64,000 nt of DNA, taken from the NCBI GenBank assembly GCA_037127315.1, contig JBBBDQ010000227.1:350001-414000 (forward strand), written 5' to 3'. The notes under the pieces are model-generated. The model saw only the letters and a list, made by a program, of their open reading frames with translations, had not been told where the DNA came from and did not search any database. The DNA comes from Ascarosepion bandense. Lineage: Eukaryota > Mollusca > Cephalopoda > Sepiida > Sepiidae. Each line of letters opens with the position of its first letter. Position 1 is the stretch's first letter. Of the stretch, positions 31,827 to 42,012 are shown piece after piece. The position numbers were made by a program, and so were the translations under genes.

Positions 31827-32300
31827 TTTCACCCTAAGCAAGGCGATAATGACATGACGTGTTACCATGAGTAGAAGAAAATGAAAAGACTTTAGCAAAG
31901 AGAAATCAAAATCAAAATCTAAGTTTCAGGAAGTCAGAAAATGGAGATTGGCGTTGAATTTTATTTTTTTTACATTGTAGCTGTCAGAGAAACACGATAT
32001 TCGAACGGTGTTCGACAAGCGAGAAAAGAAACTACCAATATAAAACCTACGGTTGCATCTATCTAATCCAAGAATAAACCTGGGAGTTGCCAATCTAGTA
32101 GCCTGTTTAAATTTATGCTGTCGAGGCATCAAGAAAGAAAGGCAATGGAAATATTTGTTGAAAAGATGGAGAGAAGCCAGATCATGTCGGTGGTAAAGTG
32201 AATGAATCCGATATGCCAGGTCATGACCGATTACATTACAGACCCTTCTTTGAATTTTATCAAGAATCTCCAGGTATATCATCTGATCAGACATGGAAGA
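31824..32300 (-). pseudogene. Jockey-type LINE 3' fragment with open C-terminal frame
   Basis: The minus-strand frame 31926-32309 (127 aa) reads KIQRRVCNVIGHDLAYRI, HRHDLASLHLFNKYFH and CFSDSYN, lining up with the last ~130 residues of the intact LINE. It is diverged but stop-free over this span. The 3' tail is at 31825-31845. Confidence 0.7.
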
Positions 32301-33735
32301 AGTATTCAAGGAACAGGTAAAAGGAATATTTATAAATTTGCAAGATGGATTCTGACAAGTAAAATTGTATCTGGGAAACCAAATGATTACAAAATCTATT
32401 CCTGCATTACCGTGTGGGAGAGGGTTAATAGGGAATACAGCCTGAATTTAAGTTACCTTTAGACAATTTTTTTTGTTTTTATTAAGAGAGAACCTTGGAA
32501 AAGTAAATAAAGTAATGCCTGGTTTTGTAGATGGCAGGTTTTATGGTTTATTTTCTTTATATGAAACAACAACCCATTCACATGAAGATGGGTTTGAATT
32601 AAATTATTTATTACTACTCTTACACTTTTAATTAGTATACAAGTACAAAAAGGTCTATCTTTAAATGCGAATTTTCTTTAGGGTTGATTATACTTTTTGT
32701 CTGTCTGTGGTAAGGGGTTTGAAAGGTTGAATATTGTGGACGCCAGATTCTGTCATGGTAACTCCTTCATTCGCTGGCACCCCCCGCTTGGCGGTGTCCA
32801 GTAGAAAAAAAAATGAACGTTTTTTTTTATGTTTGGTGATAATCTCAGAATTTCGCAGGCTTTCTCATGAGGATGGCTTTGTCAACTGACATCTTTGTTT
32901 CATTTACCCGGGGCGGAGGCGAAATCATAAACTGCTGTCAGAATGCTCATATCTCTATGCTTGAACACTTGCATATTTTTCTTCTCCTCTTCCTTCACAT
33001 ATTTCTTTCTTTCTTTTATTACACTTTCTTATTTCTTCTCTTTTAATGATAAGCATTCATCCTTCAAACTGGAAGAGACACACACTTCTTTACGATAATT
33101 ATAACGGCTTGCTAAAAACAATTCGGAGCTAATATTACCTCAGTCAACATGGGCGGGAGATGCTCATTAACACTGGCAAGCAAGTCTACTAGGAGAAGAC
33201 CACTCCGACAACAAAACAAAATCTGATTCTGGGAATTACGCGGACGAAATAGCTCGACAGATAGATTTAACGAGCATGAAAGCAGTCCTAGCAAAGCACC
33301 GTGGAGCGCAGTTAGGGCACATTCACTAGCGAGACACTGCTGGTTATTCATTGCATAATCTCCGGCTGTCTTGATTTTGTCTTGCCACCGGTTAGAGAGT
33401 GAGGTGGAGGACCATGTGCAACTACCCCTCACTAAAAAAATAAAAAATAGAATAAACGCGCAAGGCATTACTTTAACCCTCACCACACCATCACAACATA
33501 GTCCTGCGACGATGGATGCGTGGCCGATTGATAGGTGTGAATACACTGGCACTCCTAGTCACAAGAGCTACACTCATGCGACTCAGACGAGGGTCGTCTT
33601 CCAGAGTGGAGACAACTCTGGAAAGCAGGCAATTACCTGAGTGACGGAGTCGCCCATTTCAGGGATTCAGTGCTTCCCCACTTAGCCTGTAGAAGCAGCA
33701 TTTAAAAGAGCTCTAACAATTTATTTTTAATTGTT
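32300..33735. other. Unassigned, includes a GC-richer segment
   Basis: 33112-33660 is less AT-rich than its surroundings and holds opposed frames of 146 aa (minus) and 89 aa (plus) with no motif I recognise. TGGAGACAACTCTGGAAAGC and CTGAGTGACGGAGTCGCCC in it look like an old retroelement segment, but I cannot assign it. Confidence 0.35.
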
Positions 33736-33978
33736 TCACCCCGATCAAGGCGGTAATGCCACTGATATGCAGGGGGCTACATAAGTGTAAAAAGATTAAT
33801 TAGAAGAGGGTGAAGAGGAAGACTAACCAGTTACAAAGGAGCAATAGAAAGATGAGAATGTAGGTGTGATGACAGTTTCAAAGGTGGAGAGAAAGGAAAG
33901 GATATACGGCGTGGGGAAAGAACTAGAGTCAAGTGGTTAAGATGAGTATTGACATTGCATTTAAATTCCTGGCGGTTG
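33735..33978 (-). mobile_element. Jockey-type LINE 3' tail fragment
   Basis: Begins with the tail CACCCCGATCAAGGCGG and A/G-rich 3' UTR equivalent to 42030-42270, then stops abruptly where the next LINE begins. Confidence 0.7.
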
Positions 33979-33979
33979 T

Positions 33980-36060
33980 AATTGTACGTCTCACCCGGCA
34001 CGTTGCGGCTTGCGAGGATCATATCCTAGCGGTAAGAACCAATCAAAAAAGAAAACTGCATCTACAAAAATAATCCCGATTACCTTTGGCGCATGTCAAC
34101 ACCAGAACTGGTTCGACGACAACAATAAGGTCATCCATGTCTTGCTTGAGAAAAAGCACAGACTTCACAGAGACTTCCTCAAGAGAGAATCCTTCAGCAA
34201 TGAAAGAAGAACTGTTCAATGCGAGCTATGCCGCATGAAGGACGAGTAGATCAGCAAGAAGACCAACGAGATTCACGCTGACAATAAGGACGTCCAGAAC
34301 TTCTAGATTGCCCTCAAAGTTGTCTACGGCTCCACGTTGTCTGGATTGTCCCCACTACTCGGTGCGGATGGCAGCACGCTGATCGCAGACAAGAAGAATA
34401 TCCTGGAGCATTGCGCAGAACACTGACATAACGTTCTCAACAACCCATCCACGATCAACGAGGAGACAATCACCAGGCTACCGCAGGCTACGTTCACTCG
34501 CTCATCTACCCCTCAACCCAAGAAAGCCATCAAGCGCCTCTCCAGCGGCAAGGAAATAGCTGCTGACTCGATCACTGCTGAGCGCCTCAGGTAGTTGTTC
34601 CAATCCATGTGCCACCAAGAAAAAGTCTCTCAGGAATAAAAAGACGGCTCAATTGTACACCTCTATAAGCTGGAAGGGAAAACGAAAGCATGCGATTACT
34701 ACCAAGGCATCTATTTGCTCTCCCTTACAGGAAGGTTGCTCGCCAGAATCCCGCTGAATTGCATAAACACACATCTCGAGCAAGAATTGCTACCACAGAG
34801 CCAGTATGGCTTTAAGAGGGGATGCAGCACCGTGGACATGATCTCTGCTGCGCGGAAACTACAAGAGAATTGTCAGGAGCAGAACGTCGGGCTCTACAAC
34901 ACCTTTGTGGATTTGACTAAAGACTTCGACGCCGTTTGCCGAAAGGGATTGTAAAAGATCATGGCTACGTATGGATGCCCCACCAAATTCATCTCACTGG
35001 CACAACAGTTCTATGACGACACATGTGCGAGAATTCATGACAACTGAGATTACTCTGAACCCTATCTCAGTGATCAACGGTGTAAAGCAGGTGTGCGTAC
35101 TGGCCTCAGCCTTGTTCAGCATGTTGTTCTCTGCCATGCTCAGAGGCGCTCTCCAGGACAATGACATTGAGTCGACTTTACGTACCGATCCTACAAAAAG
35201 CACTTCAACTTGAGGAGGTTCCGGTCCAAAACCAAGGTACGGAAGGACACCGCCCGTGACTTTCCTTTTGTCGACAATTGTGCATGAAATGCTAATACAC
35301 AGTCCGAAATGCAGGAAAACATGAACCTGTTCTCCAAGGCATGTAACGACTTCCTTCTCACAATTTCCACCAGGAAGACCGAAGTCCTACACAAGCAACC
35401 TCCAGGGACCAACTACACGGAGGCAGTTCTAAGGGTTCATAACTGTGGCTAACAAGTTTGTCTACATTGGAAGCACCTGTCACGCTCGGTCAACATCAAC
35501 AAGAAAGCGGACTACCAGATTGCCAGATCCAGCGCAGCCTTCAGCTGACTCCGTGACCTGGACTAGGAGCGGCATGGACCGAGTCTGCAGACGAAGCTAA
35601 AGACGTACCGTGACGCGGTACTTCTTTCTCTACTGTACACAAGTGAAATTGGACAGTCTATAATCGTCATGTCAGACAGCTGAGCGCCTTCCATATCAGA
35701 TGCCTGAGAACGTTGCTCCACATCAAATGGCAGGATAAAAATCTAGACACGGACGTACTCGAGTGAGTCCAGATAGAGAATATCACCACGTTCATGCGCT
35801 CCCATCTTTGATAGGCCGACCATGTACACTGCATGGAACACAAGAGCCTTCTAAAGCGACTCTTTCATGGTGAGCTAAAGGAAGGAAAGCGATCTCAGTG
35901 GACAGAGGAAGCGTTTCAAGGAAACACTCAAGCCCGGGGAAAAAGCTGCCTGGTGCGACTTAGTCAAAACTAGTGTAGCAGACTTCGAAGCACAACTCAT
36001 CCAAAAACTGCAGTAAAAGCGACAATGCCGGAAGGACAGGTTAAGCATCCCTTCCCAGAC
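33980..36060 (+). pseudogene. Second-type non-LTR retrotransposon with heavily broken reverse transcriptase
   Basis: A 2-kb plus-strand relic. One frame (34715-34954) contains LLARIPLNCINTHLEQELLPQSQYGFKRGCSTVDMISAARKL... and FVDLTKDFD, the finger/palm region of a non-LTR reverse transcriptase; the next frame (35041-35213) has VINGVKQVCVLASALFSMLF, which corresponds to the NGVKQGCVLAP motif of the family. No YADD motif could be read. Stop codons recur every 30-80 codons. Its GC content is above the flanks. The clade is not assigned with confidence; it is clearly different from the jockey-type LINE. Confidence 0.7.
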
Positions 36061-36154
36061 GTTTCCTGACCACATTGCATCTATTCATTCAGATATATAT
36101 TTCTTTTTCTTTCTTATTTCTTTTTCTCTTCCTTCACATATATATTTCTTTATT

Positions 36155-36360
36155 TTCTTATTTCTTCTTCTCTTCGCAGGACCATATTTCTTTTGCTTTA
36201 AATCTCTCCTTCATCTGCGTGGATCTTGTCCAGTATTCACTGTCATATAGAAGGATTGATATTATGCAATAGTTCAGTATTCTTTTCTTTGTTTCTATCA
36301 AAGTTTTCTTGTTTCTTGATACTTTGTTTAGCTTTTGAAAAATATCTTTTGCCATCCCAA
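36155..36360 (-). mobile_element. RTE-like LINE fragment
   Basis: The minus-strand frame reads IFQKLNKVSRNKKTLIETKK, RILNYCIISILLYDSEYWT, a pattern that also occurs in the RTE-like copies at 47 and 63 kb (LNCYV, SECWTISS). Confidence 0.6.
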
Positions 36361-36660
36361 AGCTCTTTTGGATTTCAGTGCTGAACGTTTTATTTTCTGG
36401 TAAAACACTTCCCAGTTACTGCATTTATTTGATTTTCGTATTTCCCATTCGTAATTTTCATGTCAGGCTGTTCCTTTTGCATTCTGTCTTCTTGCTTTGA
36501 GAGTTAGTTCTTTCTTCTCGTTTTCTTTAACTACTTACTATATGATTTATTGTGTCCTTTGCATATCGTACGTGGTTAAGATTATGGCTGACAATAATTT
36601 ATAATACGTAGGTATAGATTGCTCTTATTTGTTAATTAAGAACTTTTACTGTCTCAACAT
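36360..36660. other. No recognised feature
   Basis: AT/T-rich. It may continue the LINE fragment, but no frame supports this. Confidence 0.35.
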
Positions 36661-36905
36661 TCAGTCAGTCAGTTAAGTGCCATACGTGATACACGCTTGG
36701 GTGATCATGTCCCGAAAGAGACATGACTGACTGGGCAGACAGTATTCCCGCAGTAGGTTGTCATTACTTTCTGTGGTAAACTGGTTGCCAGCCAATGCTA
36801 TAGAACCCAATCAAGGGTATTTGCGCGTAATGATTTCAACTGGAATTCGAACTCGGCTCCCTGATTTCTCGTTCCGAGCCGATATCCACTGCACCACAAC
36901 GCATT
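36661..36905 (-). repeat. tRNA-derived SINE, family A
   Basis: Minus-strand copy, internal part shortened. The GTCAGTCAGTTAAGTGCC end and the tRNA-like head (GGAGCCGAGTTCGAATTCC on the minus strand) are clear. Confidence 0.8.
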
Positions 36906-37262
36906 TCTTTATACTATGGAATTTTTTCTCAGCTAGGCAAGGGTCTTGTGGGACCCCCAGAATCTATGATATGATTTCCTCGAATGTATGATACGAGGCC
37001 CCCACTCTTCTACAGCTCAATTTCCGTAAAGTAATATTCATATAAAATGAAAATTTTATTGTAACCAAATTATGTAAAATCATGGATCATAGGTAAACTA
37101 CTCAACTAGAAAAATGGTCAATAAATACAATGTATTTAAATACAAATTAGAGACATCTCAAAATAGATAATTCCATCTTAAATAAATCAACAATGTGTTG
37201 TGGCAATTTTTAACATCGACTTGGAATTTTTCTTGATAAAATAATTTTCACACATTCAACAT
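36906..37262. other. No recognised feature
   Basis: AT-rich and unmatched. Confidence 0.4.
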
Positions 37263-37470
37263 TATGGCGATTTTCTAACCGTAGCTTACATACGGGTAAA
37301 GGCTGAAAATATAGGACACCCAGTGAGGATCAAACTCACTACTCAATTGTAACAAGACAAGCTTGCTAACCATTACACCACCTTGAAGTATCCCCCATTC
37401 ACCACTATGGATTACAAAAAAATAATGAATCTTATATAGTGTTTTTTCTAAACTTAGCTTGAGCAAAACA
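37262..37470 (-). repeat. tRNA-like SINE family C
   Basis: GATTTTCTAACCGTAGCTTAC at one end, B-box complement AGGATCAAACTCAC, then CTAACCATTACACCACC. Confidence 0.65.
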
Positions 37471-37918
37471 AATTCATGGATTTGGACAAAATAAAAACAA
37501 AGTATGACATGAAAATCTGCGAAAATGTTTTATGTTTTAATAATCAGTTGTGCTTAGTTAAACTTGTAACGTGTATCAATGTAGGTAGAAAAAAGCAAAT
37601 GTTGATGAGATAGCGGGGGTCACAAAGCACTGCTTGGGGCCCCCGTTCAGGCTCTCCCGCCTTCGAGGTGTTCGGGTGTAATAGGATTAGGTTTTTCTGC
37701 TACATCAGCACTCACTTGCTTTATATTGTAACACTGACATTTATGACAAAGTTTCAACAAATTGGTATTTTCTTTTTTACTTACCTTAACATTTTAGCAA
37801 CTAATGCTTTCTTCGTTATTCTTTTATTGATTCGCACTTTTATTCAGTAGTTTTTTTTATCAAATAAGAATCAGCATAAGATTATGGTTCTCTACCACTT
37901 CCTTGCCTTACAGCAATA
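37470..37918. other. No recognised feature
   Basis: AT-rich sequence with no shared repeat. Confidence 0.4.
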
Positions 37919-37919
37919 T

Positions 37920-38072
37920 TAACGTTGAAACATCAATTCTAGTACGATCGCCGAGGTTAAGTAGCCTCGAACTCAATGGGTTGGAAATACCAAGAGTAGA
38001 AAACTTGGATGTGTGGATGGTGTACGGATAACGGCAACTCGGAAAGTCAAGTTACAATTCCAGCCGTATTCT
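37920..38072 (+). repeat. 5S rRNA-derived SINE with a tRNA-like second part
   Basis: AACGTTGAAACATCAATTCT, then GTACGATCGCCGAGGTTAAG, matches the 5' two-thirds of metazoan 5S rRNA in order; TTGGAAATACC stands for the 3' part. A tRNA-like piece follows (TGGTGTACGGATAACGGC, then AAGTTACAATTCCAG). The second copy is at 45.2 kb. Confidence 0.6.
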
Positions 38073-38465
38073 TCATATTAATTGACAGATTTGCTTGTTT
38101 AACAGTACATCAGCTCTTTATGAGTCATTTATTGCTGAAATTTAATTTTCTTCGGAGCTTTGAAATAATAAAAATATCATATGTTATTCTGCTTACACAA
38201 TTGAACAAATGGTTGATGATACTCAGCTTTTGTACACTTGTTTGTATGGACATGATTACTAGAGACGGTGACATGTAGTAGTTTTGTTGAAGTTATATTT
38301 TGGAATACCGTTTGATTTCTTTAGAAAATTTTAAAATATTATATGGACTAATGTCACGAAACAATTCTTTCAAGTTGGTTGCTTCGGTTGGTTGATGTTG
38401 TTTGGTGATATAGCAACACCTCTATGGGTCACTTAGTGCCGAAAAATAAATATTTTGTACATAAT
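38072..38465. other. No recognised feature
   Basis: A 5S-SINE body may extend into this stretch but cannot be delimited. Confidence 0.35.
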
Positions 38466-38772
38466 GTGCATTGTGGTGCAGCGTATATCGGCTCGGAACG
38501 AGAAATCGGGGAGTCGAGTTCGGATTCCAGTTGAATTCATTGCATTCACTAACGCGCAAATACCCTTGGGAAAGGTATTAATCTGTCACTTCCCTCCAGT
38601 TATGGGTTAAACAACAGGACAGTTTGGGTTCTATAGCCTTGGCTGGCAACCAGTCTACCGTAGAAAGCAATGGCAACTTACTGCGGGATAATCTTCTGCC
38701 CAGTCAGCCATGTCTCTTTCGAGACATGATCGCCCAAGCGTGTTTCACGTATTGCACTTAACTGACTGACAT
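38466..38772 (+). repeat. tRNA-derived SINE, family A
   Basis: Complete copy: TTGTGGTGCAG, GCTCGGAACGAGAAATCGG, GAATTCCAGTTGAATTCATT, body, and ACTGACTGAC end. One of the best-preserved copies. Confidence 0.85.
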
Positions 38773-38949
38773 AATTTTATATTTTCTGAGCAAAGATATG
38801 TTTTTCAGATATTTATTTTGTAGATCATAAAATGTATCCTTAGTAAGTTTACTACAAAAAATATTTTTTTATTTCTTTTAGTGCATTGATTGATATTTAG
38901 CTATAAACATGTATTTTTAGTCATTTTGTTATAAAAATCGACTGTTGAG

Positions 38950-39110
38950 TTTTGTTTGGGGATTCACTATTAGCTGTGACCCTAACAGGTCTACAACCCC
39001 GGGTCAGGGCAGACATGAGAAAAACAGTAATTGATAAGTGATCCCAGGCTCCCGAACAGAAGCCTTGATGCCGGATGTAGTTTATCGTCATACCCAGGAC
39101 GAGGTTCGTT
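38950..39110 (-). repeat. Interspersed repeat D, reverse copy
   Basis: Reverse complement of the 4.3-kb and 9.3-kb copies (CCCCGGGTCAGGG, TTTATCGTCATACCCAGGAC). Confidence 0.6.
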
Positions 39111-39411
39111 ATATGCGCAAATACTCTTGGGGAAGGTATGAATCCACGCGTCCTTTTATCCAGTTACGGGTTTGTAGTAGATAGGAAGTTAAGAATTAAA
39201 TTAAACCTTCTACAATTTTACAAAAATTCACAATGACGAATGAAATTCTAATTTTTCCCAAATAGAAAAAGGATTGACCATGTGCTTAAAGAAAAAGTCG
39301 AAACCGGATTTCGCAAATGATGTTAAGTTGATTTTCTGACCAATGGAAGCGATTTGAAAGACTAAAGGGACTTAGCGATCTAGTGCGAAAATCTTAATGA
39401 CTATAAAAGCT

Positions 39412-39419
39412 TTGATCAG
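39412..39419 (+). promoter_or_regulatory. TATA box in solo LTR
   Basis: TATAAAAG with an initiator-like TCAGT about 25-30 bp downstream, the expected spacing for an RNA polymerase II LTR promoter. Confidence 0.55.
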
Positions 39420-39722
39420 ATCAGCGCCAGTCAGTCAGTCACATGGGAGCAGCAACTATATGTAACAAGAGAAACTTCAACCACGACCTAAACATAGGTC
39501 GCGTTGCACATTGTCTTCTTTCTCCTTCTTTTTCGTGTGCTGATTCCTTTTAGTTATTCTTCTCCATTCAGACATTTCTACCAAACAAACGCTGATACAT
39601 ACATACGTACGTACGCATAAACTCTCTCCAACAAATTACTACTACGGATATTTCTTCAACTCTTGATACCCTTAACCTTGTCATTGAACATTTACCACCT
39701 ATTCTTGTTATTCCATTCTTTT

Positions 39723-39728
39723 AATAAA
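39723..39728 (+). terminator. Polyadenylation signal in solo LTR
   Basis: AATAAA about 300 bp after the TATA box, within the LTR. Confidence 0.45.
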
Positions 39729-39988
39729 TTTCTATTTATACACGAAAAATGTATATTTTATTCTTCCACACTAATTCATACATTCCAATCTACACCCAAC
39801 CAACAACCATCCTTCTGATAAAAACCTTCTGATAAATCTGAATAATCTCTAAGCTGAAGGGAGTTCGGTTATGTATGACACAAGGCCAAATCAATAAACA
39901 TTAACCATCCCTCTACGTCTACAGGTTAAATAGTAGTTGTATCAGTAAATTATTACTATCTCTCCCCAATTTTTTCAATATAAAAATA

Positions 39989-40700
39989 CTAGCAGTATAG
40001 CCCGGCGTTGCCCCAGTGTGATGAAAGCTTTAAAACTAATCCACAGTCCTGGAGCTCAGACTCTTTGGACTTTGGCATGAAAGACTAAAAAGCAATCGTT
40101 GTTTCCAGTTAAAGCGAAACCGTAGACTGAAAGAAAAATAAATGGATGTAAGTCAAATTTTCATTTCCTGGTATCGATATCAAATAAGTTTTTTCGTCGT
40201 AAACTGAATTTTGAAGGCTAAATAATTCCTCTGAGTAAATGGTATCATGGTTAAGACTAAGAACTACAATTATACCTACTTAGAACCAAACCCGAAGCAA
40301 AAACTAAAATAAAAGGGCTGAAAAAATACAGACATACAGGCAGATAAACTGACACGCACACACAAACATCTTGCCTTTTATATATTATCGATTTTCTGCA
40401 CTATTATAAGAACTGCAACCTTGAAACTTCTGAATATCGTTTCTTATGTCTTTGTCTATGAGTGTATCAAATTTGATTAAAATCGGACTACTCCTTCTAT
40501 AACATGATTTTTTCGATTATCGATTTTCAATATTTATCGGAGGTACCTCGACACAAAACCTAGCTAAGAACACTCACTGACGCTTATAGTACAACTGTGT
40601 AAATTTTCAAAAAAATCGGTTCAGCCGTTTTGGAGTCTATATGTAACGGAAACACACACACAGACACACAGAGACAAAGTTCCATTTATAAATATGTTTA
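39989..40700 (-). mobile_element. Helitron-like non-autonomous element, copy 3
   Basis: Minus strand: hairpin CTGGGGCAACGCCGGG, spacer, CTAG then T. Other end AACATATTTATAAATGG. Its internal sequence follows copy 1 almost base for base, with few differences, so the two copies are young relative to each other. Confidence 0.5.
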
Positions 40701-41400
40701 AATATTTCCGAAAAAAGTTGATAAGCCGTAAACAACAAATGAAGCAATCATATAAGAATCAGCCAATTGAAGGAAGTTTTCTTTTTCGGTATTTCCTCAT
40801 GATTGTCCTTTGTGCCGAGTAAAAGATGTGTGAAGAAAGATTGTGTTGCGAAGTGGCGGAAGACTTTCCTACTGTTTAAATCAACATCTGGAATGTTTCT
40901 CTTCTTTTCTATCTGTGCTCGAACACCGTCTCTAGTCTCTAGTGTGACTGGAAAATACCTTACTATTTCAGTCACAAAGCAGACCAAACCTCCGAAGCAT
41001 CGTCTTAATTCACAAGCAGTCATTTCACGTGAGAGCTGCTGTAAACTCGACATGGTGATGTCTATTTTTAGAGACGAATCAAGCAAAGCGTAGACGCTAA
41101 CAATGTTTTCCCAGCTACACAGAAAAGCATGCAACATGTGCTTCACTTTCACAAATGTGAAAGAGATTCAGTTTTACGGCTCGCGAGAAGTCTGTTGCTG
41201 ATTCTCGTCAGTCAGACACGGATAAGGTGAAAGGTGATTAAATTCAAAATTGTTTAGAGCCGACAAAAGATTTCCAGACGTTTAAGAAATGCAGCAAAGG
41301 TCAAGAGGTTCCGACTTCTCTTTTCTTTCCCACTCTACTGCTGAGCATTTGTAGAGAGAAACTGGGTGGGAATGAGAGACTACCCAGCGGCCACCCACAC
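40700..41400. other. Possibly unique sequence with an open frame
   Basis: Minus-strand frame 40748-41152 (134 aa: MTACELRRCFGGLVCFVTEI and RDGVRAQIEKKRNI) overlaps a 96-aa plus-strand frame. No family recognised and no shared repeat. It could be a host exon, but no splice context was confirmed. Confidence 0.25.
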
Positions 41401-41403
41401 TTA

Positions 41404-41790
41404 AGAAGAAGTAAAAGAAGAAGGATCAATAAAAAGAAAGAAAAAGAAGAAAGTAGAAGAAAAAGAAAGAATAAAAAAGGAGAAGAAGGAGAGGATAAAA
41501 AAAGAAAAGAAAAAGGAGAAGAAGAAAAATGAAAAAAGAAGGATAAAGAAAAGAAAAGAAAAGACTAGAAGTAGAAAACGAAAAAAGAAGAAAGGAAGAG
41601 CAGCAGAATAAAAAAGAAAGAATTAAAAAGGATAAAAAGAAAGAAGAATAAAAAGAGGAAGAAAAGAAGGAGAAAAAAGAAGAGAGAAAGAGGAGGAAAA
41701 AAGAAAAAGAAAAAAGGCGAAGAATAAAGGAGGAGAAGAAGAAGAAGAAAAAGGAAGAAGGAAAAAGAAGAAGAAGAAGGAATAAAAAGC
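41404..41790. repeat. Long purine-rich (GAA/AAG) tract
   Basis: Nearly 390 bp with almost only A and G on the plus strand. Irregular AAAGAAG units. A 128-aa Phe/Ser/Leu frame on the other strand is its translation. Confidence 0.9.
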
Positions 41791-42012
41791 TACTTATTTT
41801 GCTAACACTCAAATAATTTTTCTCTTAATTGGTTTTTGATTCTCTATAAATAAATACTTTTCAGTTTTTCAATTTTGTCAAAAATCAACAGTTACCAATT
41901 TTCTAGAGCGTCGATAACAATCGGAAGGAAAGAGAAAAAAAAAAACTACTCTATGCTCAATCATTTGTTTTGACACGCCGGGGATACTTGTTTGTCATTT
42001 TGAGTCCGTGGG

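Larger units (their letters stand above)
39173..39923 (+). mobile_element. Solo LTR (LTR retrotransposon remnant)
   Basis: A 751-bp element that starts TGTAG and ends CTACA, flanked on both sides by a GGTT target-site duplication (39169-39172 and 39924-39927). It carries a TATA box (TATAAAAG, 39412-39419) followed about 25 bp later by TCAGTCAGTCAG, an initiator-like sequence, and an AATAAA polyadenylation signal (39723-39728). No internal coding region remains, as after LTR-LTR recombination. A Gypsy-like type is likely from the short duplication; the strand follows the TATA-to-polyA order. Confidence 0.8.
39111..39975 (+). repeat. SINE family A fragment split by a solo LTR
   Basis: CGCAAATACTCTTGG, GGTATGAATCC and CCAGTTACGGGTT to the left and AAATAGTAG to the right are the two halves of the family A body (CCAGTTATGGGTTAAATAGCA). 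This shows the LTR is the later insertion. Confidence 0.75.

Noticed and set aside
33112..33552. 146-aa minus-strand frame as a host gene
   Set aside because: No motif, opposed by a plus-strand frame, flanked by LINE fragments; cannot be supported.
36720..36991. Plus-strand frame with RTRLPDFSFRADIHCTTTHF
   Set aside because: It is the translation of the reverse strand of a SINE family A copy, seen likewise at other copies.
41426..41812. 128-aa open frame on the minus strand
   Set aside because: Translation of the purine/pyrimidine tract, only Phe/Ser/Leu; not a gene.
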